Under the pieces are notes generated by a model. That model was not told the origin of the DNA, did not search any database, and saw only the letters and a list, made by a program, of their open reading frames with translations. From an uncultured Oscillospiraceae bacterium (GTDB taxonomy: Bacteria; Bacillota; Clostridia; Oscillospirales; Oscillospiraceae): a stretch of 15,575 nt of DNA. The translations under genes were made by a program, and so were the position numbers. The stretch spans positions 1 to 15,575 of the forward strand of contig CAJUPS010000076.1 of the NCBI GenBank assembly GCA_910588045.1. Direction: 5' to 3'. This document shows positions 1-5,268 of this stretch, piece after piece (the first letter of the stretch is position 1; every line of letters starts with the position of its first letter).

Positions 1-1
1 T

Positions 2-78
2 GGGAGCATAGCTCAGCTGGTTAGAGCACCTGCCTTACAAGCAGGGGGTCACTGGTTCGAGTCCAGTTGTTCCCACCA
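2..78 (+). tRNA. tRNA-Val (anticodon TAC)
   Basis: The acceptor stem GGGAGCA (2-8) pairs with TGTTCCC (68-74), followed by discriminator A75 and an encoded CCA (76-78). The D-arm AGCTCAGCTGGTTAGAGC and the T-arm GGTTCGAGTCC are canonical. The anticodon loop reads CTTACAA, giving TAC for valine. It is the first of five tRNA genes on this strand; the cluster may continue to the left of the window. Confidence 0.97.
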
Positions 79-105
79 CACCGTCTTTGGACCGGCAAGG
101 GAAAT

Positions 106-182
106 GGCTCAGTAGTTCAGTTGGTTAGAACGCCAGCCTGTCACGCTGGAGGTCGACGGTTCGAGCCCGTTCTGAGTCGCCA
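106..182 (+). tRNA. tRNA-Asp (anticodon GTC)
   Basis: The acceptor GGCTCAG (106-112) pairs with CTGAGTC (172-178), with one G-T pair. Discriminator G179 and CCA (180-182) follow. The anticodon stem CCAGC/GCTGG encloses GTC. It lies 27 bp after tRNA-Val with no promoter or terminator between, so the two are probably co-transcribed. Confidence 0.97.
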
Positions 183-207
183 TAGGGTACTTCCGGGTGC
201 CCTGTAT

Positions 208-283
<76 letters not shown>

Positions 284-310
284 TTTGTTTGCGGGAACCC
301 CGCAAACAAA
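284..310 (+). other. Perfect hairpin between tRNA-Phe and tRNA-Gly
   Basis: TTTGTTTGCGGG (284-295) and CCCGCAAACAAA (299-310) form a 12-bp stem with a 3-nt loop. The stem fills almost the whole spacer, directly abutting the CCA of tRNA-Phe and ending 3 bp before tRNA-Gly. There is no U-run after it, so it is not a classical intrinsic terminator. It may be a processing signal or a spacer that keeps neighbouring tRNA precursors from misfolding. Confidence 0.85.
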
Positions 311-313
311 TCT

Positions 314-389
314 GCGGGCGTAGCTCATCTGGTAGAGCGCCACCTTGCCAAGGTGGAGGTAGCGGGTTCGAGCCCCGTCGCCCGCTCCA
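314..389 (+). tRNA. tRNA-Gly (anticodon GCC)
   Basis: The acceptor GCGGGCG (314-320) pairs with CGCCCGC (379-385), followed by T386 and CCA (387-389). The anticodon stem CACCTT/AAGGTG encloses GCC for glycine. The gene sits between two long intergenic hairpins. Confidence 0.97.
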
Positions 390-394
390 CAAAT

Positions 395-428
395 GAGAAC
401 AGGAGCAACAGCGCTTGCTCCTGTTCTC
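395..428 (+). other. Perfect 14-bp hairpin between tRNA-Gly and tRNA-Cys
   Basis: GAGAACAGGAGCAA (395-408) pairs with TTGCTCCTGTTCTC (415-428) around a 6-nt loop. It is unrelated in sequence to the hairpin at 284-310 but occupies the equivalent place, filling most of a tRNA spacer. No T-run follows, and tRNA-Cys starts 6 bp later. Confidence 0.85.
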
Positions 429-433
429 TATAT

Positions 434-508
434 GGCGACATAGCCAAGTGGTAAGGCATGGGTCTGCAAAACCCTGATTCCCCGGTTCAAATCCGGGTGT
501 CGCCTCCA
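434..508 (+). tRNA. tRNA-Cys (anticodon GCA)
   Basis: The acceptor GGCGACA (434-440) pairs with TGTCGCC (498-504), followed by T505 and CCA (506-508). The anticodon loop CTGCAAA gives GCA for cysteine. It is the last tRNA in the cluster and is followed by a strong terminator-like hairpin. Confidence 0.97.
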
Positions 509-524
509 ACTTTAGCAGACAGTA

Positions 525-564
525 TAGATGCCGTGGGCTGAAAGCCCACGGCATCTACTGTTTT
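525..564 (+). terminator. Terminator of the tRNA cluster
   Basis: The arms TAGATGCCGTGGGCT (525-539) and AGCCCACGGCATCTA (543-557) form a 15-bp perfect stem with a GAA loop. CTG and then TTTT (561-564) follow. CAGTA just upstream can extend the stem against TACTG with a 2-nt bulge. Its place after the last tRNA, convergent with the minus-strand gene ending at 626, fits an intrinsic terminator. Confidence 0.75.
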
Positions 565-625
565 CAGGGTTTGCCGCCCCGCATATCCCAGTGCCCAGGA
601 GGAATCATGTCCAGAAACCTCCCCC

Positions 626-988
626 TCAAAAAGCCAGAAACAAGTCGATCCAGACTCGGCCATCCTCCAGCCTGACGGCGGACTCATCCACCATCTGACC
701 CACCAGGGACATCTCGCTCTCCTCGGTGTACTGGTCCTCTCCGGTCAGCTCCCAGTAGGTCTCCACCAGGGCCGGATCCCGGAACTTTGGCTGAAGAAGG
801 AGGGCCATGTGCTCCATCTTCGTCTGATTTTCCTCCTCATAGACCCCCTCCAGGCGCAGGCGCAGGCCGTTGTCCTCCCGGATCAGGTCCATGTGGATCT
901 CCCGGCTCCCCGCCTGGAGCAGCACGTGGCTCAGCTCGCTGATCACGTGGTTCATCCGGCGGCGGGCCCGGTACATCCGTCTTTTCAT
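626..988 (-). CDS. Unrecognised 120-residue protein coupled to the DUF1576 gene
   Basis: I do not recognise this family. The protein has a basic N-terminus (MKRRMYRARRRMNH) and a mixed helix/strand pattern with many acidic residues. No membrane segment, signal peptide or cysteine cluster is visible, so it is probably cytosolic. The start is well supported: ATG lies one base after the TGA of the upstream DUF1576 gene, and AGGAGG inside the end of that gene sits 9 nt before it. The two genes are therefore probably translationally coupled, and this protein likely works with, or regulates, the membrane protein. It is the last gene of its unit; the next feature downstream is the terminator of the convergent tRNA cluster. 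Confidence 0.8.
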   Translation of the reverse strand: MKRRMYRARRRMNHVISELSHVLLQAGSREIHMDLIREDNGLRLRLEGVYEEENQTKMEHMALLLQPKFRDPALVETYWELTGEDQYTEESEMSLVGQMVDESAVRLEDGRVWIDLFLAF

Positions 989-989
989 G

Positions 990-2273
990 TCAGTAGTCCT
1001 CCTCGGGCTCCGGCGAGATGGCCTTGATGATGGGGATGAGCAGGATGCACACCAGTCCCGCGGCGAAGCCGTTATTGTATAGGTTCATTCCCCCGTGGAG
1101 AATGCTGGTATTCTGTACGATGGTCATATGGAGAAACCCGGCCGCCAGACCCCACTTCCATCCGAACTGGCCCGCGATGGGGGCCAGGCAGGTGCACAGC
1201 AGGGTGGCCAGCAGGACCCCGGGCGACGTGATGGGCACCGCTACCAGCAGGACCGCCGCCAGGACGGCCCCGGCCATGACGGGCAGGACGTTCCTCGGGT
1301 GCTTCCCGAAGGCCCCGAACCCGGTCATGGCGAAGATGCAGCACACCAGCGGCCCGTTCAGCCGCACCCCCTGGGGATATTGCAGCAGAAGGTAGGCAAA
1401 GCCCACGGCCCCTGTCAGGGCCATGTTCACCAGCGTGGGCCCCGGCCCATCCAGGAGGATGAAGTCCGCCACCGCACGTCCGGAGTGGTGCAGGATGTGC
1501 CGGTACTCCGGCCAGCTCCAGCAGCCCAGGACCATCCCCGTCCCCAGCAGGCCCAGCAGGACCACCGACACCAGTACGCACAGCAGTCCGTGGCCCTCCT
1601 GGCTCCAGCTGACGCTGGAGTCGAACTCCACGCCCAGTCCCTTGAGGATGCTCGCGATGCCCAGGCCCAGGATGCCCGCAGCGAAGCCCACGTTGTAGAG
1701 GTTGTAGCCCTGGTGGATCCTGGTGGTAAACCGGGCGATGGCCGGGAGCAGGAAGCCGATGACCACTCCGCAGAGGGACATGGCCAGCCACCGGAACCCT
1801 GGACGGATTCGCACCAGCAGGAAGCTGACCATGGGGGAGAGGCAGGTGCCATAGAGGATCAGGTAGACGTACTTGGCAAAGCTCTCCCGGCGGTAGAGGG
1901 CGTGGAGCCAGCCGCCCACCACGATAGGGGCGATGTTCAGCAGGTTCTTTCCCAGCAGGGAGAACCCCGCCATCATGAACAGACAGGCGAAGGCCGCGCC
2001 GGTGAAAGGGAGGTGCATCCGCCGGATGAGCATGGTGCTCAGAAACAGTACCACCGCCGCGTTCAGCAGCGCCGCGCCCACGCCGCCGGTGACCATGGGG
2101 TCGGTGATCAGCCCCGTCTCGCTGACCTGAATGGCCCAGAAGCCCCGCAGGAGGGAGACGTCCGGCTGAGAGACCAGGGCGAAGACCAGCAGCAGCGCCG
2201 CCAGGGCCAGCAGGATACCGTACAGCCGCTCGTGCAGCAGCTCCGCCCAACGGTTGATTCGCTCCATGTGCAT
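990..2273 (-). CDS. DUF1576 family multi-pass membrane protein, probably a transporter
   Basis: This 427-residue integral membrane protein matches what I recall of DUF1576, a Firmicutes family of unknown function. At least ten hydrophobic segments are visible from about residue 17 to 420. The two halves are clearly related. GFSLLGKNLLNIAPIVVG (103-120) corresponds to GFGAFGKHPRNVLPVMAG (318-335), GTCLSP (142-147) to CTCLAP (360-365), and HQGYNLYNVGFAAG (187-200) to HGGMNLYNNGFAAG (393-406). Internal duplication is typical of secondary transporters, but the substrate is unknown. I chose the ATG at 2273 because GGGAGG lies 7 nt before it; the open frame upstream to 2369 overlaps the promoter. 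A DtxR/MntR-type regulator is divergent, which could hint at a metal link, but this is inference only. Confidence 0.85.
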   Translation of the reverse strand: MHMERINRWAELLHERLYGILLALAALLLVFALVSQPDVSLLRGFWAIQVSETGLITDPMVTGGVGAALLNAAVVLFLSTMLIRRMHLPFTGAAFACLFMMAGFSLLGKNLLNIAPIVVGGWLHALYRRESFAKYVYLILYGTCLSPMVSFLLVRIRPGFRWLAMSLCGVVIGFLLPAIARFTTRIHQGYNLYNVGFAAGILGLGIASILKGLGVEFDSSVSWSQEGHGLLCVLVSVVLLGLLGTGMVLGCWSWPEYRHILHHSGRAVADFILLDGPGPTLVNMALTGAVGFAYLLLQYPQGVRLNGPLVCCIFAMTGFGAFGKHPRNVLPVMAGAVLAAVLLVAVPITSPGVLLATLLCTCLAPIAGQFGWKWGLAAGFLHMTIVQNTSILHGGMNLYNNGFAAGLVCILLIPIIKAISPEPEEDY

Positions 2274-2303
2274 AGACTGCCCTCCCTTGTGCCCGCGCCA
2301 ACA

Positions 2304-2326
2304 CTTCCGGGCGCAGCGCCCGGAAG
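2304..2326 (-). other. Perfect 11-bp palindrome in the DUF1576 mRNA leader
   Basis: CTTCCGGGCGC (2304-2314) and GCGCCCGGAAG (2316-2326) are perfect inverted repeats separated by one base. The element lies between the minus-strand promoter (2340-2369) and the DUF1576 ribosome binding site, so it would be in the 5' leader. It could be an RNA hairpin affecting translation or stability, or a DNA operator. Nothing in the sequence decides between these. Confidence 0.6.
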
Positions 2327-2339
2327 GACTCCCACCTCT

Positions 2340-2369
2340 ATTGTAAGGTACGGCGCGCCCCGCTGTCAA
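2340..2369 (-). promoter_or_regulatory. Promoter of the DUF1576 operon
   Basis: On the minus strand TTGACA (2364-2369) and TACAAT (2340-2345) are separated by 18 bp. Five or six of six bases match the sigma-A consensus at each hexamer. It lies upstream of the chosen ATG at 2273 and supports that start over the longer frame. Confidence 0.75.
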
Positions 2370-2388
2370 GGGAAATCGACACAGATAC

Positions 2389-2417
2389 TTGCGCAGGGCG
2401 GCAGGGTGTGGTACAAT
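2389..2417 (+). promoter_or_regulatory. Promoter of the DtxR/MntR-like regulator gene
   Basis: TTGCGC (2389-2394) and TACAAT (2412-2417) are separated by 17 bp, about 60 bp before the ATG at 2477. It is back-to-back with the DUF1576 promoter; the two -35 boxes are about 20 bp apart, so one bound regulator could affect both. Confidence 0.6.
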
Positions 2418-2476
2418 AGAGGGGCAGAAAGAAACGCGGCGTTCGGCAGGGTCCGGCGGGAAAGGACGGGAGCGGT

Positions 2477-2863
2477 ATGCAAATTTATGAATCTGCGGAG
2501 GACTATCTGGAGGCGATCCTGGTGATCGGCCAGCGGCGGGGTACGGTGCGCTCCATTGACATCGCCAACGAGCTGCACTTTTCCAAGCCCAGCGTCAGCG
2601 TAGCCATGAAGAAGCTGCGGGAGAGCGGACATATCGGGATGGACCAGGACGGGGCCATCCGACTTCTGCCCTCCGGGCGGGCCATCGCCGAGCAGATCTA
2701 CGAGCGGCACCGGATGCTGACGGACTTCTTTGTCTTCCTGGGGGTCGACGAGGAGACGGCCGCCGCTGATGCGTGCCGGGTGGAGCACGATCTGAGCGCG
2801 GAGACCTTCGGCAAGCTGAAGGAGCACATCCGTGAGACCATGCGTCCCCGGGCAGAAAATTGA
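2477..2863 (+). CDS. DtxR/MntR-family metal-dependent transcriptional regulator
   Basis: This 128-residue protein has the short MntR-like architecture: an N-terminal winged helix-turn-helix (SIDIANELHFSKPSVSVAMK, residues 26-45), then the metal-binding and dimerisation helices, with no SH3-like third domain. Aligning by eye with MntR and DtxR, the metal ligands would be D9, E12, H78, C100, E103 and H104. Asp at the first position is typical of Mn-sensing MntR, while Cys in CRVEH is typical of Fe-sensing DtxR/IdeR, so metal preference cannot be assigned. It should bind DNA as a dimer when metal is bound and repress metal-uptake genes. GGGAG lies 4 nt before the ATG. It is divergent from the DUF1576 operon and followed by a strong hairpin. 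Confidence 0.93.
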   Translation: MQIYESAEDYLEAILVIGQRRGTVRSIDIANELHFSKPSVSVAMKKLRESGHIGMDQDGAIRLLPSGRAIAEQIYERHRMLTDFFVFLGVDEETAAADACRVEHDLSAETFGKLKEHIRETMRPRAEN

Positions 2864-2920
2864 AGCTTTTCCGTCAGGCCGCCCCGGGGAGGAACCGCCG
2901 GAATTGTCCTGATGGAACAC

Positions 2921-2955
2921 GAGAGCGCGGGGCCCTTTTAGGGCCCCGCGCTCTC
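2921..2955. terminator. Bidirectional terminator hairpin
   Basis: GAGAGCGCGGGGCCC (2921-2935) and GGGCCCCGCGCTCTC (2941-2955) form a perfect 15-bp stem with a TTTTA loop. It sits between the convergent ends of the regulator gene and the cold-shock gene. The T-tract is weak on both sides, but the location and strength of the stem fit a shared terminator. Confidence 0.75.
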
Positions 2956-2967
2956 TTCCTGGTCCTA

Positions 2968-3180
2968 TCAGACGGCGGTGACATCCACCGCACGCAGCTT
3001 GCTGCTGTTTTTGGGATCCGGCTCCACCTCATAGGTGACCTTCTGCCCCTCGGTGAGCGTGCGATAACCGGTCCCCTGGATGGCGGAAAAATGGACGAAC
3101 ACGTCGCCGCTCCCGTCGTCATTGGAGATAAAGCCGTAGCCCTTCTCCGCGTTGAACCATTTTACAGTGCCGTTGTTCAT
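2968..3180 (-). CDS. CspA-family cold-shock protein
   Basis: This 70-residue single cold-shock-domain protein is full length for the family. The RNA-binding motifs KGYGFI (RNP1, about residues 13-18) and VFVHF (RNP2, about 27-31) are intact, as is the N-terminal GTVKWFN. It binds single-stranded RNA and DNA and acts as an RNA chaperone in the cytosol. The start is the ATG preceded by AGGAGG at 9-nt spacing; the longer frame to 3225 lies in the leader. The gene has its own strong promoter and a leader of about 110 nt, as is common for temperature-regulated csp genes. Confidence 0.97.
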   Translation of the reverse strand: MNNGTVKWFNAEKGYGFISNDDGSGDVFVHFSAIQGTGYRTLTEGQKVTYEVEPDPKNSSKLRAVDVTAV

Positions 3181-3290
3181 GGTGATCTGCCTCCTAAGAA
3201 TTTGAAGTAATGCAAAGAAGCCCACTGCGGCAAAGCCAAAAGACGGACGGGTTTCGCCTGGCGGTGACTAATTTGTACATTTTCGGACAC
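3181..3290 (-). promoter_or_regulatory. Long structured 5' leader of the cold-shock gene
   Basis: From the predicted start near 3290 to the ATG at 3180 the leader is about 110 nt. On the minus strand GGCGAAACC (3250-3258) can pair with GGCTTTGCC (3229-3237) at 8 of 9 positions, leaving a pyrimidine-rich loop. Csp genes in other bacteria use long leaders that refold with temperature. I do not recognise a named RNA family here. Confidence 0.5.
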
Positions 3291-3296
3291 ACCGTT

Positions 3297-3325
3297 AGCA
3301 TACCATTCGATGGAGAAAATGTCAA
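3297..3325 (-). promoter_or_regulatory. Promoter of the cold-shock gene
   Basis: On the minus strand TTGACA (3320-3325) and TATGCT (3297-3302) are separated by exactly 17 bp. The -35 is a perfect consensus. It lies just past the 3' end of the antiporter gene, with no terminator visible between, so some read-through from the antiporter is also possible. Confidence 0.8.
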
Positions 3326-3349
3326 GTGAAGATTGGAACAAATTTTTAC

Positions 3350-4639
3350 TCATTTCCCCAGATGGACGGGTTTCTGGGGCGCATTCTTCCTCCGGGCGCT
3401 GGTGCGGCCCTCCGTCTGGATCTCGCCTGCGGCGATCAGGGAGCGCTTGGTCAGTGTGGGACCCACCAGCTCATAGACCAGCACGGAGAAGAGTACGACG
3501 CTGCGCACCACTGCGCCGTCGGAGAGCTGCTGGGCGGTCAGGGCCATCCCCAGGGCGACGCCCGCCTGCGGCAGCAGGGTGATGCCCAGGTGCTTGGTGA
3601 TGTTCTCGCTGCACCCGGTGGCGGAGCAGCTGCTGTAGGCGCCCAGGTACTTGCCCAGGGAGCGGGCGGCGATATACACCAGGCCGATGAGCAGCACCAG
3701 GGGGTTGGAGAGGACCTTCAGGTTCAGTTCCGCACCGGACAGGACGAAAAACAGGACGAACAGGGGAGCCGTCCAGCTGTCCACACGGCCCATCAGCTCC
3801 TCGGAGAAGTCGCAGATGTTGCAGAAGATGGTCCCCGTCATCATGCACACCAGCAAAAGGCTGAAGCCGCAGCGGATGCCGCCCACCTCGAACTCCGCCA
3901 TGGACAGTCCCACGGTCAGCAGCACGAAGCCGATGGAGATGGACAGGCGCTTGCTGCGGGAGTGGAAAAACCGCTCCACCCGGTAGAGCACCCACCCCGC
4001 CGCGCCGCCCAGGAGCAGGGAGAGCAGGATCTCGATGACCGGTTCCACCAGCACGGTGACGGCGCTGATGCTGCCGCTCTCCAGGGCGGAGGCCACGCCG
4101 AAGGAGGCGGAGAAGAGCACCAGGCCCACCGCGTCGTCGATGGCGACCACCAACAAAAGCAGTCTGGTCAGCGGCCCGTCCGCCTTGTACTGGCGTACCA
4201 CCATCAGCGTGGCCGCCGGGGCGGTGGCCGCCGCGATGGCGCCCAGGGTGATGGCGGAGGAGACGGAGATGAGGGAGGGGTTGATAAAGTGCAGGCCCAC
4301 CAGGGCCAGGTCCACCACCACGGTGGTGAAGACCGCCTGGGCGATGCCCACGGTGATGGCCTGCTTGCCCATGTGGCGGAGCTGCTCCAGGCGGAACTCG
4401 TTGCCGATGGTGAAGGCGATGAAGCCAAGGGCGACCTGGGAGATCACATCCAGGGCGGCCACCGCCTCCGGGGTGGCGAAGCCGACGCCCGGCAGGTTCA
4501 GGTGACCGATACAGTAGGGGCCCAGCAGCAGTCCGGCTACCAGGTAGGCGGTCACGGCTGGCAGATTGAGCTTTTTGGCCAGGCGGGAGAGCAGCAGCCC
4601 GCCCACCAGGGAAAAGGACAGTGAGATTAGAATTTCCAT
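3350..4639 (-). CDS. CPA2-family cation/proton antiporter without a regulatory domain
   Basis: This 429-residue membrane protein has the KefB/NapA-like fold of the CPA2 exchangers. The N-terminal LPAVTAYLVAGLLLGP (26-41) is the characteristic TM1-TM2 region. AIAAATAPAATLMVVRQ (135-150) and the ion-binding aspartate pair in AIDDAVG (D168, D169) correspond to the transport core. About twelve hydrophobic segments can be counted. The C-terminus ends in a short basic tail and lacks the TrkA-N/RCK domain of KefB and KefC, so it resembles stand-alone Na+/H+ or K+/H+ antiporters; the ion cannot be assigned. The start at 4639 is favoured because a promoter overlaps the longer frame to 4729 and GAGGTG lies 6 nt before this ATG. 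Confidence 0.92.
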   Translation of the reverse strand: MEILISLSFSLVGGLLLSRLAKKLNLPAVTAYLVAGLLLGPYCIGHLNLPGVGFATPEAVAALDVISQVALGFIAFTIGNEFRLEQLRHMGKQAITVGIAQAVFTTVVVDLALVGLHFINPSLISVSSAITLGAIAAATAPAATLMVVRQYKADGPLTRLLLLVVAIDDAVGLVLFSASFGVASALESGSISAVTVLVEPVIEILLSLLLGGAAGWVLYRVERFFHSRSKRLSISIGFVLLTVGLSMAEFEVGGIRCGFSLLLVCMMTGTIFCNICDFSEELMGRVDSWTAPLFVLFFVLSGAELNLKVLSNPLVLLIGLVYIAARSLGKYLGAYSSCSATGCSENITKHLGITLLPQAGVALGMALTAQQLSDGAVVRSVVLFSVLVYELVGPTLTKRSLIAAGEIQTEGRTSARRKNAPQKPVHLGK

Positions 4640-4676
4640 GGAGGACACCTCGCTTATTTCTTTACGAACAAAGTAG

Positions 4677-4705
4677 AATATAGCACTTGTGCCTAAAATC
4701 TGCAA
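4677..4705 (-). promoter_or_regulatory. Promoter of the antiporter gene
   Basis: On the minus strand TTGCAG (4700-4705) and TATATT (4677-4682) are 17 bp apart. Transcription would begin near 4670, about 30 nt before the chosen start codon. This rules out the longer frame starting at 4729. Confidence 0.65.
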
Positions 4706-4789
4706 GCATAATTTGTTGAAAATATCCACAAAGAAGAAACGTACCGCCTGCGGATTTTTGCCGCTGCGGGGGCGGGGGAAAAGAAAGCA

Positions 4790-4818
4790 TTGACAGAAGC
4801 CCGTGCCGCCGGTATGAT
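4790..4818 (+). promoter_or_regulatory. Promoter of the mrnC-rqcH operon
   Basis: TTGACA (4790-4795) and TATGAT (4813-4818) are separated by 17 bp, near-perfect sigma-A hexamers. The predicted start is about 25 nt before the Mini-RNase III start codon. Confidence 0.85.
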
Positions 4819-4851
4819 ACAGGAGAAGAATCCGGATAAAAGGGGTACGAT

Positions 4852-5268
4852 GTGAACAATTATTTCGAGCTTCGTCTGGAGGAGGACGAGATCCGCGCCA
4901 TCAGCTCCATTGGTCTGGCCCACCTGGGGGACGCGGTGTACGAGCTGCTGGTCCGCGCCTGGCTGTGCGCCCACGGCAAGGCCACCGGCAAGGGGCTCCA
5001 CCGCTCGGCGGTGGAGCTGGTGAAGGCCCCCGCCCAGGCGGCGCGGGCGGAGAGGATCCTGCCCATGCTGACGGAGGAGGAGCTGGCGGTGTATAAGCGG
5101 GGCCGCAACGCCCACGTCCACACCATCCCCCACAGCGCCAGCCGGGCGGACTATCTGCGGGCCACCGCCCTGGAGTGTCTGCTGGGATGGCTGTATCTGC
5201 GGGGGGAGCGGGACAGGATCAACCGGCTGTTTGCCGTGATGATGGAGGAGGAGCAAGATGCCACTTGA
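4852..5268 (+). CDS. mrnC: Mini-ribonuclease 3 (23S rRNA maturation)
   Basis: This 138-residue protein is a stand-alone RNase III catalytic domain with no double-stranded RNA-binding domain, as expected for Mini-III. The signature LAHLGDAVYELLVR (22-35) carries the catalytic aspartate D27, and ATALECLLGWLYL (104-116) carries the second acidic residue E108. Mini-III homodimers trim 23S rRNA precursors in Bacillus. The start is GTG, with AGGGG 6 nt before it; the overlapping ATG at 4850 runs directly into TGA. Its end overlaps the next gene by 11 nt, so the two are translationally coupled. In other Firmicutes this gene often sits beside cysS; here it is with rqcH. Confidence 0.95.
   Translation: MNNYFELRLEEDEIRAISSIGLAHLGDAVYELLVRAWLCAHGKATGKGLHRSAVELVKAPAQAARAERILPMLTEEELAVYKRGRNAHVHTIPHSASRADYLRATALECLLGWLYLRGERDRINRLFAVMMEEEQDAT

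Noticed and set aside
1095..2525. 476-residue open frame on the plus strand
   Set aside because: It is antisense to the DUF1576 gene, rich in Gln, Gly, Pro and His as expected from a high-GC shadow frame, and has no ribosome binding site or domain.
2968..3225. Longer start for the cold-shock protein
   Set aside because: The extra 15 residues fall in the leader, and the AGGAGG before the internal ATG fits the universal family start.
3326..4624. 432-residue open frame on the plus strand
   Set aside because: Shadow of the antiporter gene; composition is dominated by Gly, Gln, His and Asp with no recognisable fold.
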